Shown piece by piece: positions 1-8,358 of a DNA stretch of 64,000 bases. Both the position numbers and the translations under genes were made by a program. Source of the DNA: Clostridia bacterium (lineage in GTDB: Bacteria; Bacillota; Clostridia; Oscillospirales; CAG-272); contig JAFTLJ010000090.1 of the NCBI GenBank assembly GCA_017456005.1, positions 29,295 through 93,294 of the forward strand, read 5' to 3'. The notes under the pieces were generated by a model, which saw only the letters and a program-made list of their open reading frames with translations, made no database searches and was not told the origin of the DNA. Position 1 is the stretch's first letter, and each line of letters starts with the position of its first letter.

Positions 1-1
1 A

Positions 2-2704
2 ACAGAGGGCGGCAGCTTCCTCTATTCCTGGAAGCGAACTCTCGGCGGCGAATTTATGGGTATCATAGCGTACTATGGCGCGAGCCCCTACAACCTCATT
101 TTCGCGCTTTTCCCAAAGCACATGGTGGCGGACGCGATGATGTTCATAAACATGATGAAGATAGGCTCTATGGGTCTTACGTTCGGCATTTATATCCACA
201 AAACGCGCAAGCCCGGCGAAATGAAAACGCTCGCGCTTTCCTCTATGTACGCGCTTTGCGCATACGCCGTGGTTCAAACGCTCGACCCTATGTGGCTCGA
301 TGCGCTCGTGCTTTTGCCCCTGCTTATTTTGGGGCTTGAAGCACTTATAAAGGAAAGAAAGATAATTCTTTATATTGCAACGCTTACGATGGTGTTTATC
401 ACCAACTACTACATCGGTTATATGACGGGTATTTTCACGTTCATATACTTCCTCTACTACTATTTTGTAAACCGTGCGGAGCTTATAGAAAAATACCCCT
501 TGCCCGAAGGCAAATGGTATAAAAAGGCTGTGTGTGCGCACGGTGTGCAAACGTTTGGCAGGTTTGCCCTCGGCACGCTTGTAGCACTTCTTATAGCGGC
601 GTTCATGCTTATTGCGGCGATATACTCGCTTTCGTTTGGTAAGAACAACTTCCAGACAACGAACTGGGTTTTTGCGCTCCGCTTTGATTTTATAGAGATA
701 TTCAACAAAATGCTCATCGGCTCTTACGATACGGTGCACCCGCGCGGTTTGCCGATGATATACAGCGGTATGCTGGCGCTTCTGGGCTTGCCTATGTTCT
801 ACATGGCGCCCTCTGTGAAGCCTGCGAAGAAGATAGGCGCGACGCTAGTGCTGCTTACGCTCGTGCTTAGCTTTATGATAAACCCCGTGGACCTTGTTTG
901 GCACGGCTTTAACCTGCCGAACTGGCTCAACTACCGCTACTCCTTTGTTTTCTCGTTCTTTGTTATTACAATGGTAGCAGACGCGCTATGCGACGTGAAG
1001 AAGATAAAGGTAGGCAACGTGGCGGCGGCAGGCGGCATTATAATAGCTTTGGTGGCTATTTTGCAGAATATAAAATACCCCATAAATACCGAACAGAGCG
1101 AATTTGCCAATGCAAGCCAGAAAACGCTCAGCTCCATCTTGCTTGCTATTGTGTTTATAGTGGCATACGTTATAATAATTTACCTTTGCTCCAACGATAA
1201 GCTGGAAAATACGGGCACGTTTATGCTCGCTGCCGTTGTATGCGTGGAAATGTTTGCCGGCGGCTTGCTGAATATAAACGACGTGACGTATGACGTGGGT
1301 ATGGTCCGCTACGGCAGCGTAGACGGGGTAACGGAAGACTTTTCTTCCTATACCGCGCCGATAAAACGAATAGAGCACGTTGTAAACGAGATAACCGAAA
1401 ACGACCCTGCATTCTACCGTATGGAAAGCAAGGTATACAGACGCAAGGGCGGCGAAAACGAAAGCATGGCTTTCGGTTTCAACGGTATCGCACATTCCAC
1501 ATCCACGCTCAATACAAACGTAATAAGGCTTTTCAATAACATAGGCTATGCTTCCCAATCGCACTGGACAAAATACCTCGGCGGCACACCGCTTACAGAT
1601 GCGCTTTTCGGCATAAAATACGTTATTACGGCAGACGATAAGCTCGACAGCAAATATTACGAAGTGGCTCACTACGATCTGGAGCAGGTTACGTACGGTC
1701 AGCCCCTTTCCACCATTTATGCTATGGAAAACAAATATGCTTTGCCTATAGCATACGGTGTTTCCACATCTGTTATGGAAAAGCTTGCAGAGATGAGCAC
1801 CCCTTATTTCCCCACGGGCGCAGATGCGCAAAACGATATTATAGAAGCGTTCCTTTGGGATACGGAATTTGATGCTAATATATTTACAAATATTTACGCA
1901 CATTATGCGCTTAAAGATTGTAACGTGAGCATATTCTCGCAATCCTGCAAGTATATAGACGAAAACGGCGAGGAGCAAACAAAAATAGTGCCGTACAGAT
2001 GCTTTGCATCCGACGGGGATAACCCCACGGTTTCCTACACGTTCAACGCCCAGGAGCACGGCCCCGTTTACGCGCATTTCCCGATGGACAATTTCGGCAA
2101 GGCTTGCGATATTTACGTAAACGACCAGTTTATTTGCCGCTACGACAGCGCACAGATAGTCAACCTCGGCTCGTTCAACAAGGGCGACAAAATTGTGGTA
2201 GAACTTGCTTTGGATGACGTTATCTACTTCTCCGAAAAGAGCCGCTTCTACTTCTTCCAGAACAACTACGATGCACAGCTCGAAGCGCTCGAATATCTCC
2301 GCAACGCCTCTATGAATGTAGAAGAGCACAGCAACACTATGCTGAAGGGCACGATAAGCATTCCCGAAGGGCAGGAGCTTATCCTCACGACCATTCCTTA
2401 CGACGAGGGCTGGAACTGCTATGTGGACGGCGAAAAGGTTGAAATAAAGAAAGCGCTCGGCGCGCTTATCGCCATAGAAACCACACCCGGCGAGCACACT
2501 TTGGAAATGCGCTATATGCCCAAATGCTATGTTGTGGGCTTTATAGCTTCTGCTGTAGGCATAGTAAGCTTTGCGGGAATTATAGTTTTTGAAATACTCA
2601 AAAAAAGACGCGCAAAAGCCGCTGTTTCGGTTATCTGCGAAGAAAAAGCACCCGAAACGAAGGCTGTGCCCGAAGCAAACGAAACAAAAACCGAAGAAAA
2701 ATAA
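2..2704 (+). CDS. YfhO family integral membrane protein (5' end outside window)
   Basis: The reading frame is open from base 2, and the residues before the first Met (GGSFLYSWKRTLGGEF) match the usual early part of YfhO proteins, so the true start lies upstream. About 900 residues are present. Many hydrophobic segments occupy roughly residues 20-410 and a final membrane helix lies near residue 850. Between them is a large extracytoplasmic region ending in a typical YfhO part (IPEGQELILTTIPYDEGW, then CYVDGEKVEI). The short charged tail is rich in Lys and Glu. The family is linked to glycosylation of cell-envelope polymers in Bacillus and Listeria, but the substrate here cannot be told. The family assignment is firm and the function is inferred. 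Confidence 0.85.
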   Translation, partial: TEGGSFLYSWKRTLGGEFMGIIAYYGASPYNLIFALFPKHMVADAMMFINMMKIGSMGLTFGIYIHKTRKPGEMKTLALSSMYALCAYAVVQTLDPMWLDALVLLPLLILGLEALIKERKIILYIATLTMVFITNYYIGYMTGIFTFIYFLYYYFVNRAELIEKYPLPEGKWYKKAVCAHGVQTFGRFALGTLVALLIAAFMLIAAIYSLSFGKNNFQTTNWVFALRFDFIEIFNKMLIGSYDTVHPRGLPMIYSGMLALLGLPMFYMAPSVKPAKKIGATLVLLTLVLSFMINPVDLVWHGFNLPNWLNYRYSFVFSFFVITMVADALCDVKKIKVGNVAAAGGIIIALVAILQNIKYPINTEQSEFANASQKTLSSILLAIVFIVAYVIIIYLCSNDKLENTGTFMLAAVVCVEMFAGGLLNINDVTYDVGMVRYGSVDGVTEDFSSYTAPIKRIEHVVNEITENDPAFYRMESKVYRRKGGENESMAFGFNGIAHSTSTLNTNVIRLFNNIGYASQSHWTKYLGGTPLTDALFGIKYVITADDKLDSKYYEVAHYDLEQVTYGQPLSTIYAMENKYALPIAYGVSTSVMEKLAEMSTPYFPTGADAQNDIIEAFLWDTEFDANIFTNIYAHYALKDCNVSIFSQSCKYIDENGEEQTKIVPYRCFASDGDNPTVSYTFNAQEHGPVYAHFPMDNFGKACDIYVNDQFICRYDSAQIVNLGSFNKGDKIVVELALDDVIYFSEKSRFYFFQNNYDAQLEALEYLRNASMNVEEHSNTMLKGTISIPEGQELILTTIPYDEGWNCYVDGEKVEIKKALGALIAIETTPGEHTLEMRYMPKCYVVGFIASAVGIVSFAGIIVFEILKKRRAKAAVSVICEEKAPETKAVPEANETKTEEK

Positions 2705-2768
2705 ACAAATAATACAAAAACCGAAAATGCTGTGCGCCGCACGGCATTTTTGGTATAGAAGAAGATTT

Positions 2769-4385
2769 ATGAAAACAGTTATTTTTGCACTTAACAGCTC
2801 ATACAGCCACACGAGCCTTGCCGTGCGTGCTATAGCGCGCGGAATGGAAAGGCACGGGCTTTGCTGTGAAATAATAGAAAAAAACCAAAAAGATAAGCGC
2901 GGAGCGATACTTGCCACACTTGCGGAAGCGAGTGCTGATATATACGGCTTTTCCGCGTACATATGGAATATTGCCGATATGCGCGCCTATGCAAGCTCGC
3001 TTAAAAAGATTTTGCCAAAGTCAAAAATTATTTTCGGCGGGCCGGAGGTGCTTTTCGCAGGGGAAGATTTCCTTTGCGAAAATCCATACGTGGATTACGT
3101 TATTCGCGGGGAAGGAGAAGAAGCTTTCCCCGAGCTTTGCGAAAAAATAGAGAAGAGCGAGGCTGCAGAGCGCATTATCGATGCGCCGTATTTTGCGGAT
3201 TTTACGGAAAGCGGAATTTACTACGGCGACGTGGGCGCAACGCCGCACGGGCTCGTATACTACGAAAGCGTGCGCGGCTGCCCCTTTGCCTGCACGTATT
3301 GCCTTTCTTCCGTTACAGAGCGAAAGATACGTGCCAAAAGTGCGGAACGCACGCTTTCCGACGTGCTGGGCTTTGAAAAATTCGAAGATATAAAAACCGT
3401 AAAATTCGTAGACCGAACATTTAACTTTGACCGTGAGCGCGCAAAAGCCATTTGGCGTGGGCTTTCGGGCGCGGAATACACAAAGGAATATCATTTTGAA
3501 ATTTGCGCCTCGCTGCTCGACGAAGAAAGCATAGAAATACTTTCGCACGTGCCAAAGGGCAAATTTCGCCTTGAAATAGGCTTGCAGAGCACGAACTCCG
3601 AAACTCTGGCGGCAATACACCGCAGCTTAGATGTGAAAAAGACAATGGAAAACACAAAAAGGCTCTATGAAGCGGGCAATCTTTTCGTTCACCTAGACCT
3701 TATCGCCGGCTTGCCGTACGAGGGGTATGATTCCTTCGGAAAGTCGTTTAATGATGCCTACGGCATTTGCGATGAGATTCAGCTGGGGTTTCTCAAGATA
3801 CTTTGCGGATGCGAAATGGAGAAGAATGCGGAAAGATACGGCATAATTTACTCTGCCGAGCCGCCGTACGGTGTATTGAAAACAAATTGGCTTTCCTTTG
3901 CGGAGCTTCAAAAGCTTTCGCTGATAGACGAGATAAGCGACAGGATTTCCAACAGCGAAAGCTTTCGCCACACGTTCCCGTGGTTGCCGCTTGAATATGG
4001 TGACGCATTCGAATTTTTCGAAAAATTCGGTGAGTTTTTCGAAAAAAAATACGGTGCACACTACGATATATCCAAGGTTTCGCAGGTGGGCACGTTTTTG
4101 CTGGTGCTGGAGTTTGCGGCGAGCATTATGGCTGATGTGCGCGAGGTGCGCGCACGCTTGGCGCTGGATTTTGCCCTGCACGAAACGCGAAAGCTGCCGC
4201 GCGAGCTGGCAGAGGGCGTTATACCCGCAGAAAGCGAGAAAGCGGAAATTCTTTCTGCCGTGCCGAAGCACGAAAGAGCGAATTGCGAGGTTTTGCACTT
4301 GCCTTTTATGAGCGAAGGATATATAATAGTAAACAGAAAAACGAAAACTTTAATAAAAACGGAGGTATCTGCAAATGGCATTTGA
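2769..4385 (+). CDS. B12-binding/radical SAM protein (DUF4080 type)
   Basis: The start is the ATG at 2769, which opens with MKTVIFALNSSYSHTSLAVRA; an earlier in-frame start would overlap the preceding gene. The protein has 538 residues. Residues 1-125 form a cobalamin-binding-like Rossmann domain (IIFGGPEV near 88, then VIRGEGEEAFPEL). The radical SAM cluster motif CPFACTYC gives Cys171, Cys175 and Cys178. A C-terminal DUF4080-like region follows. Such proteins are thought to be cobalamin-dependent radical SAM enzymes, often methyltransferases; the substrate is unknown. The stop overlaps the rqcH start by 11 bases, so the two are translationally coupled. Confidence 0.8.
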   Translation: MKTVIFALNSSYSHTSLAVRAIARGMERHGLCCEIIEKNQKDKRGAILATLAEASADIYGFSAYIWNIADMRAYASSLKKILPKSKIIFGGPEVLFAGEDFLCENPYVDYVIRGEGEEAFPELCEKIEKSEAAERIIDAPYFADFTESGIYYGDVGATPHGLVYYESVRGCPFACTYCLSSVTERKIRAKSAERTLSDVLGFEKFEDIKTVKFVDRTFNFDRERAKAIWRGLSGAEYTKEYHFEICASLLDEESIEILSHVPKGKFRLEIGLQSTNSETLAAIHRSLDVKKTMENTKRLYEAGNLFVHLDLIAGLPYEGYDSFGKSFNDAYGICDEIQLGFLKILCGCEMEKNAERYGIIYSAEPPYGVLKTNWLSFAELQKLSLIDEISDRISNSESFRHTFPWLPLEYGDAFEFFEKFGEFFEKKYGAHYDISKVSQVGTFLLVLEFAASIMADVREVRARLALDFALHETRKLPRELAEGVIPAESEKAEILSAVPKHERANCEVLHLPFMSEGYIIVNRKTKTLIKTEVSANGI

Positions 4386-6114
4386 CGCAGGTTTTACACG
4401 TGCTGTGTGTGCGGAGCTTTCCTGCCTGCTCGAAGGGGCAAAGGTGGAAAAGGTTACAGAGCCCACGAAGGATGAGCTCGTTATAATTTGCTACAAGGCG
4501 GGGAAGACGCGCAAACTGTTCCTTTCCGCAAACCCTGCGCGTGCGCGAATATGCATAACCGAGCAAAGCTTTGAAAACCCGAAGGTTTCGCCGATGTTCT
4601 GTATGCTTCTGCGCAAGCACCTTTCGGGCGCGACGATAGCGGCGGTGCGCCAGCAGGGCTTTGAACGCGCTGTGGAGGTGGATTTTGCCGCGTACGATGA
4701 GATGGGCTTTACCACCACGCGCACGCTCGTTATAGAAATAATGGGCAAGTGCAGCAATATTATGTTCCTGGATGAAAAGCGCAAAATTTTGGGTGTGCTG
4801 CGCACGGTGGATTTTACCACGAGCGGCAAGCGCCAGGTTTTGCCCGGTATGACGTATGAAGCGCCGCCTGCACAGGAGGGGAAAATCCCCCCCATGGAGG
4901 AAACGGAGGCGGAGTTTTTTGCCAAAGCCGAAGCTTTTGAAAAAAGCAAGAGCGCGGAAAGCTTTTTGCTTGCAAACTATATAGGTCTTTCGCCGCTCGT
5001 AACGCGTGAAATCGCATATAAAGCAGGCGTTTTGGGCACAGAAATAGGAGCAGCAGACAAAAATTCACTTTTTGCCGGACTTAAAAATTACTGTGAAGCT
5101 CTCGGGGGGGCTTATACACCCACGCTTCTTCTCGGCACAGACGGTGCGCCGATGGAATATTGCTTTTTCGACATAGAGCAGTATGGCACCGGTACGGAGA
5201 AAAAGCATTTTTCTACACTTTCAGAGCTTTTGGATGAATTTTTCGGCGAGCGCGATAAAATAGCCGTTATGAAAACGAAAACGCACGACGTTTCTCAGAT
5301 AGTTGCTAATGCAAAAGCGCGAATCACGAAAAAAATAGGCTATATAAAGCGCGATCTTACCGAATGCAAGGAAGCGGAAAAGTACAAGCTGTGGGGCGAC
5401 CTTATAACGTCATCGCTCTATATGATAACGGGCAAGAGCAACTCCTGCGAGGTGGTGAACTACTACAGCGAAGAGATGGAAACGGTAAAAATTCCGCTGG
5501 ATATAAAGCTTTCCGCTTCACAAAATGCGGCGAAATACTTTAAAAAATACACGAAACTGAAAAAGGCGAAGGAAATACTTACCGTGCAGCTGAAAGAAGC
5601 GGCGGATGCGCTTTCTTACCTTGAGAACGTGGAAACGGCGATAAACCTTTCCGAAAACGAGCGCGACGTGGCGGAAATAAAAGCCGAGCTTACCGCACAG
5701 GGGTATATTTCCAAAGCAAAAGGTGCACAGGAAAAGAAAACGCAAAAGAAACCGGAAATAGTGCCGCTTAAATTTACCACGAGCGGCGGTCACCTTGTGC
5801 TTTGCGGCAAAACGGGCGCACAGAACGATTATATTACCACGAAGCTTGCCAAAAAGAGCGATTGGTGGTTCCACGTTAAGAACAAGCCCGGTTCGCACGT
5901 GCTTATGGTATGCGAAGAGGGGGAAGACCCTGATGCTTCCGAATTTACGGAGGCGGCGCAGATAGCGGCGTATTATTCCAGCCTGCGCGACGGCGAAAAC
6001 GTGGCGGTGGACTATACTCTTGCAAAAAATGTGAAGAAGCCTGGCGGCTCTACGCCCGGGCACGTGGTTTATTACACGAACTATACGGCGTATGTTGACC
6101 CGAAAAAAACGTAA
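4375..6114 (+). CDS. rqcH: Rqc2/NFACT family ribosome quality control factor RqcH (FbpA)
   Basis: 579 residues with the full NFACT layout: an N-terminal NFACT-N region, helix-hairpin and coiled-coil segments (about 330-440), and a C-terminal NFACT-R domain beginning LKFTTSGGHLVLCGKTG and continuing to WWFHVKNKPGSHVLM. RqcH binds stalled 50S subunits carrying peptidyl-tRNA and directs alanine tailing of the nascent chain. The tRNA-contacting Asp-Arg pair known at positions 97-98 in the Bacillus protein is Glu97-Arg98 here, a conservative change. The start has a good site (GGAGG eight or so bases upstream). Some relatives have been called fibronectin-binding proteins, but the quality-control role is better founded. 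Confidence 0.9.
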   Translation: MAFDAGFTRAVCAELSCLLEGAKVEKVTEPTKDELVIICYKAGKTRKLFLSANPARARICITEQSFENPKVSPMFCMLLRKHLSGATIAAVRQQGFERAVEVDFAAYDEMGFTTTRTLVIEIMGKCSNIMFLDEKRKILGVLRTVDFTTSGKRQVLPGMTYEAPPAQEGKIPPMEETEAEFFAKAEAFEKSKSAESFLLANYIGLSPLVTREIAYKAGVLGTEIGAADKNSLFAGLKNYCEALGGAYTPTLLLGTDGAPMEYCFFDIEQYGTGTEKKHFSTLSELLDEFFGERDKIAVMKTKTHDVSQIVANAKARITKKIGYIKRDLTECKEAEKYKLWGDLITSSLYMITGKSNSCEVVNYYSEEMETVKIPLDIKLSASQNAAKYFKKYTKLKKAKEILTVQLKEAADALSYLENVETAINLSENERDVAEIKAELTAQGYISKAKGAQEKKTQKKPEIVPLKFTTSGGHLVLCGKTGAQNDYITTKLAKKSDWWFHVKNKPGSHVLMVCEEGEDPDASEFTEAAQIAAYYSSLRDGENVAVDYTLAKNVKKPGGSTPGHVVYYTNYTAYVDPKKT

Positions 6115-6123
6115 AAATAATCG

Positions 6124-6160
6124 AAAACAAGCCTTATTTTTCAAAAAAGGCTTGTTTTTA
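6124..6160 (+). terminator. Rho-independent terminator after rqcH
   Basis: A perfect 12-bp stem (6124-6135 with 6147-6158) around an 11-base loop ends in a T-rich tail. It separates the housekeeping genes on the left from the phage-like module on the right. Confidence 0.9.
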
Positions 6161-6192
6161 TCCCATGAAACAAACAAATGTTCGTAAAACTA

Positions 6193-6221
6193 TTGACAAA
6201 TTTCGGTTTTGGTGGTATAAT
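6193..6221 (+). promoter_or_regulatory. Consensus sigma-A promoter for the phage head module
   Basis: TTGACA at 6193-6198, a 17-base spacer, and TATAAT at 6216-6221 preceded by TGG (extended -10). Both hexamers are perfect. It lies 84 bases before the first small gene of the module and is the only clear promoter found for the head genes. The transcribed leader (about 6228-6304) can pair weakly with itself (ATCCC near 6250 with GGGAT near 6291). Confidence 0.85.
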
Positions 6222-6304
6222 ACAGTCAAGCAAGAGGGAAGTGCGCTCCATCCCCGTTGGAAAGCCCACCTTTTGCGAGGATAGATAAAGGGATAGGAAA
6301 AGGA

Positions 6305-6556
6305 GTGATTTTTACGAACAGATACTATTCGGCGGCGGAAGAAAACGATTATTCCTCCGATGAATTTTACGAAAAAAGTGAAAAAACGCCGCGTGTGCTC
6401 GGCTATTGCGAGCATTGCGGCTTTGCGATATATTCCCCGGGCGATGCGCTTGTTGTGAACGAAAGCGAAGACCTTATTCACATAGCTTGCTGGGGAGAAT
6501 ATTCGCAAGAACATATGTTTGATTTTGCCCAAAGGGCAAGCGATGCCGCGTGCTGA
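6305..6556 (+). CDS. Small zinc-ribbon-like protein, first gene of phage head module
   Basis: I do not recognise a named family. From the GTG at 6305 the product has 83 residues. It contains CEHCG, about 25 residues later HIACW, and a Glu/Asp-rich N-terminus; the Cys/His spacing suggests a single zinc site. The start is uncertain: a TTG at 6257 is in frame but has no ribosome site, while the best site (AGGAG) sits directly against the GTG and would fit better with the ACG codon at 6314. The gene overlaps the next one by 14 bases, so it is probably co-translated with the small terminase. A DNA-binding or packaging accessory role is a guess. Confidence 0.55.
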   Translation: MIFTNRYYSAAEENDYSSDEFYEKSEKTPRVLGYCEHCGFAIYSPGDALVVNESEDLIHIACWGEYSQEHMFDFAQRASDAAC

Positions 6557-7007
6557 ATTTTATTCTTTCGTAGCATCAATATTGAAGAAAAATAAAAAAA
6601 TATTTCCCGATGCCGCCGCTTTTGCCGAGCGAGCCGCAAAGTATTTTCAGGAGTGTGACAGCACTACTATATTTTCCGCTGTGTGCGCTTCCTGCAAGAA
6701 GGATGACGGTTGCCTTTCCTGCCCGAAACGCAGAACAAGACCGTATACTCTTTCGGGGCTTTGCCTTGCTCTCGGTATAACGAAGCGGCAATTCAAAGAC
6801 CTAAAAACGAACAAATGTTTCTGTGATGCCGTGGAAATGGCGCTTCTGAAAATAGAAGCGTATATAGAGGAAAGCTGCATAAGCGGCAACCTGAACGGCA
6901 CATTTGCGCTTGCTATTTTAAAAGAGCATTTCGGGTTTGGCACGGAAGAGAGCGAAACGGACTTTAAAATTTCTCTTTCCGAAAGAGCGGGCGAATTTGC
7001 CGAATGA
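6543..7007 (+). CDS. Phage terminase small subunit (DNA-packaging gp3-like)
   Basis: 154 residues from the ATG at 6543, which has AAAGGG seven bases upstream. The middle holds a helix-turn-helix-like stretch (YTLSGLCLALGITKRQFKDL). It is followed by the helical segment AYIEESCISGNLNGTFALAI, typical of small terminase proteins of the gp3 kind in Firmicute phages. An insert with four Cys (CASC, then CLSC) near residue 50 could bind zinc, which is unusual. It overlaps the large terminase start by four bases (ATGA). The role, recognising phage DNA for packaging, is inferred from family and position. Confidence 0.75.
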   Translation: MPRAEFYSFVASILKKNKKIFPDAAAFAERAAKYFQECDSTTIFSAVCASCKKDDGCLSCPKRRTRPYTLSGLCLALGITKRQFKDLKTNKCFCDAVEMALLKIEAYIEESCISGNLNGTFALAILKEHFGFGTEESETDFKISLSERAGEFAE

Positions 7008-8296
7008 AAAACGTGTTTTTTGATATGAAACCCTCACCGAAGCAAGCGGAATTTTTGCTTTCCAAGGCAAAATACACCGCGTACGGCGGCGCGAGGGGCG
7101 GAGGAAAAAGCTGGGCGCTTAGGTACAAGCTTTTGCTTTTATGCCTGAGATATGCGGGTATACGCACGGTTATTATACGCCGCACGTTTCCCGAACTGCG
7201 CGAAAACCATGTGCGCGCACTTTACGAGCTTGCCGTGAAAACAGGGCTTGCTACATACAGCGAAACGCAAAAGGCATTTGAGTTTATAAACGGCTCGCTT
7301 ATAAAGCTGGGATATCTGGAAACGGAAAACGACCTTTTGCAATACCAAGGGCAGGAATTTGATATTATCGCGCTGGACGAAGCCACGCAGATAGGGGAAC
7401 GCGCCTTTGCCGTGCTGGCGGCATCATTGCGAGGCGCAAACGACTTCCCGAAGAGAATGTACCTTACCTGTAACCCCGGCGGTGTGGGGCACGGTTGGGT
7501 AAAAAGGCTGTTTATAGACAGGAGCTTTCGCAAGGAGGAGCACCCCGAGGATTATAAATTTATACCCGCGCTCGTATACGACAACGAAGCGCTTATGAAA
7601 GCCGACCCCGATTACGTTCGGCAGCTGGAAATGCTGCCCGAGGAGCTGAAAAAAGCGTGGCTTTATGGGGAATGGGATGTGTTTGCAGGGCAATTTTTTA
7701 CGGAATTTGATATGAGTGTTCATTCGGCAGATGTGGATTTGCCGAGCCATACTGAACGATATTGTGCGATAGACTACGGGCTGGATATGCTAGCCGCGCT
7801 CTTTATAGCGGTGGACGAGGAGGGGCGAGCATATGTTTACGATGAAATTTACGAAAGCGAGCTTATCGTGAGCGAGGCGGCGAAGAAGATACGCGAAAAA
7901 TGCACCAATGAAATGCTGTTTATAGCCCCCGCCGACCTTTGGAGCAGACAGAAGGACAGCGGAAAGAGCATAGCGGAGCTTTTTTCCGAAAATGGAGTGT
8001 ACCTTACAAAAATAGTGCCGAACCGCATTTCCGGTTGGCTGGCGCTGAAGGAATGGCTGAAAAAAGACGAAAACGGGCGAGCGATGATGAAAATAGACAA
8101 AAAATGCAAAAACCTTTTGCGCACGCTACCCTTGCTTATGCACGATACGCACAGGCCGGGTGACGCCGCCACGGAGCCGCACGAAATAACGCACGCGCCC
8201 GATGCCCTGCGATATTTTGCCTCTTTCCGCGCCGCGGCGGCAAGAAGGGAAGAAAGAAAAACTTTTATGCGCGGAAAGATAAAAAATTTGAATTAA
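7004..8296 (+). CDS. Phage terminase large subunit
   Basis: 430 residues. The packaging ATPase is complete: Walker A GGARGGGKS (28-36), Walker B IIALDEAT with Asp125-Glu126, and motif III YLTCNPGG (153-160). The RNase H-like nuclease domain begins at CAIDYGLD (Asp257), and a late APDALRYF motif supplies another expected acidic residue. Length is normal for the family, with no frameshift or stop. It powers DNA translocation into a prohead and cuts the DNA. The four-base overlap with the small subunit and the portal gene downstream give the standard packaging order. Confidence 0.93.
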   Translation: MKNVFFDMKPSPKQAEFLLSKAKYTAYGGARGGGKSWALRYKLLLLCLRYAGIRTVIIRRTFPELRENHVRALYELAVKTGLATYSETQKAFEFINGSLIKLGYLETENDLLQYQGQEFDIIALDEATQIGERAFAVLAASLRGANDFPKRMYLTCNPGGVGHGWVKRLFIDRSFRKEEHPEDYKFIPALVYDNEALMKADPDYVRQLEMLPEELKKAWLYGEWDVFAGQFFTEFDMSVHSADVDLPSHTERYCAIDYGLDMLAALFIAVDEEGRAYVYDEIYESELIVSEAAKKIREKCTNEMLFIAPADLWSRQKDSGKSIAELFSENGVYLTKIVPNRISGWLALKEWLKKDENGRAMMKIDKKCKNLLRTLPLLMHDTHRPGDAATEPHEITHAPDALRYFASFRAAAARREERKTFMRGKIKNLN

Positions 8297-8358
8297 GAAC
8301 ACCGATTTTTATATTTACGTTTTATACGGGGAAAAACTTTATATACAGGAGGGGTTAT

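Noticed and set aside
986-2962. 658-codon open frame on the minus strand across the YfhO gene
   Set aside because: It is antisense to a clear membrane protein, has no ribosome site and an unnatural Cys/Phe/Arg-rich composition; a codon-bias shadow.
6222-6304. A small structured RNA in the leader of the head module
   Set aside because: Only weak pairing (ATCCC/GGGAT) is visible, and it fits no RNA class I know.
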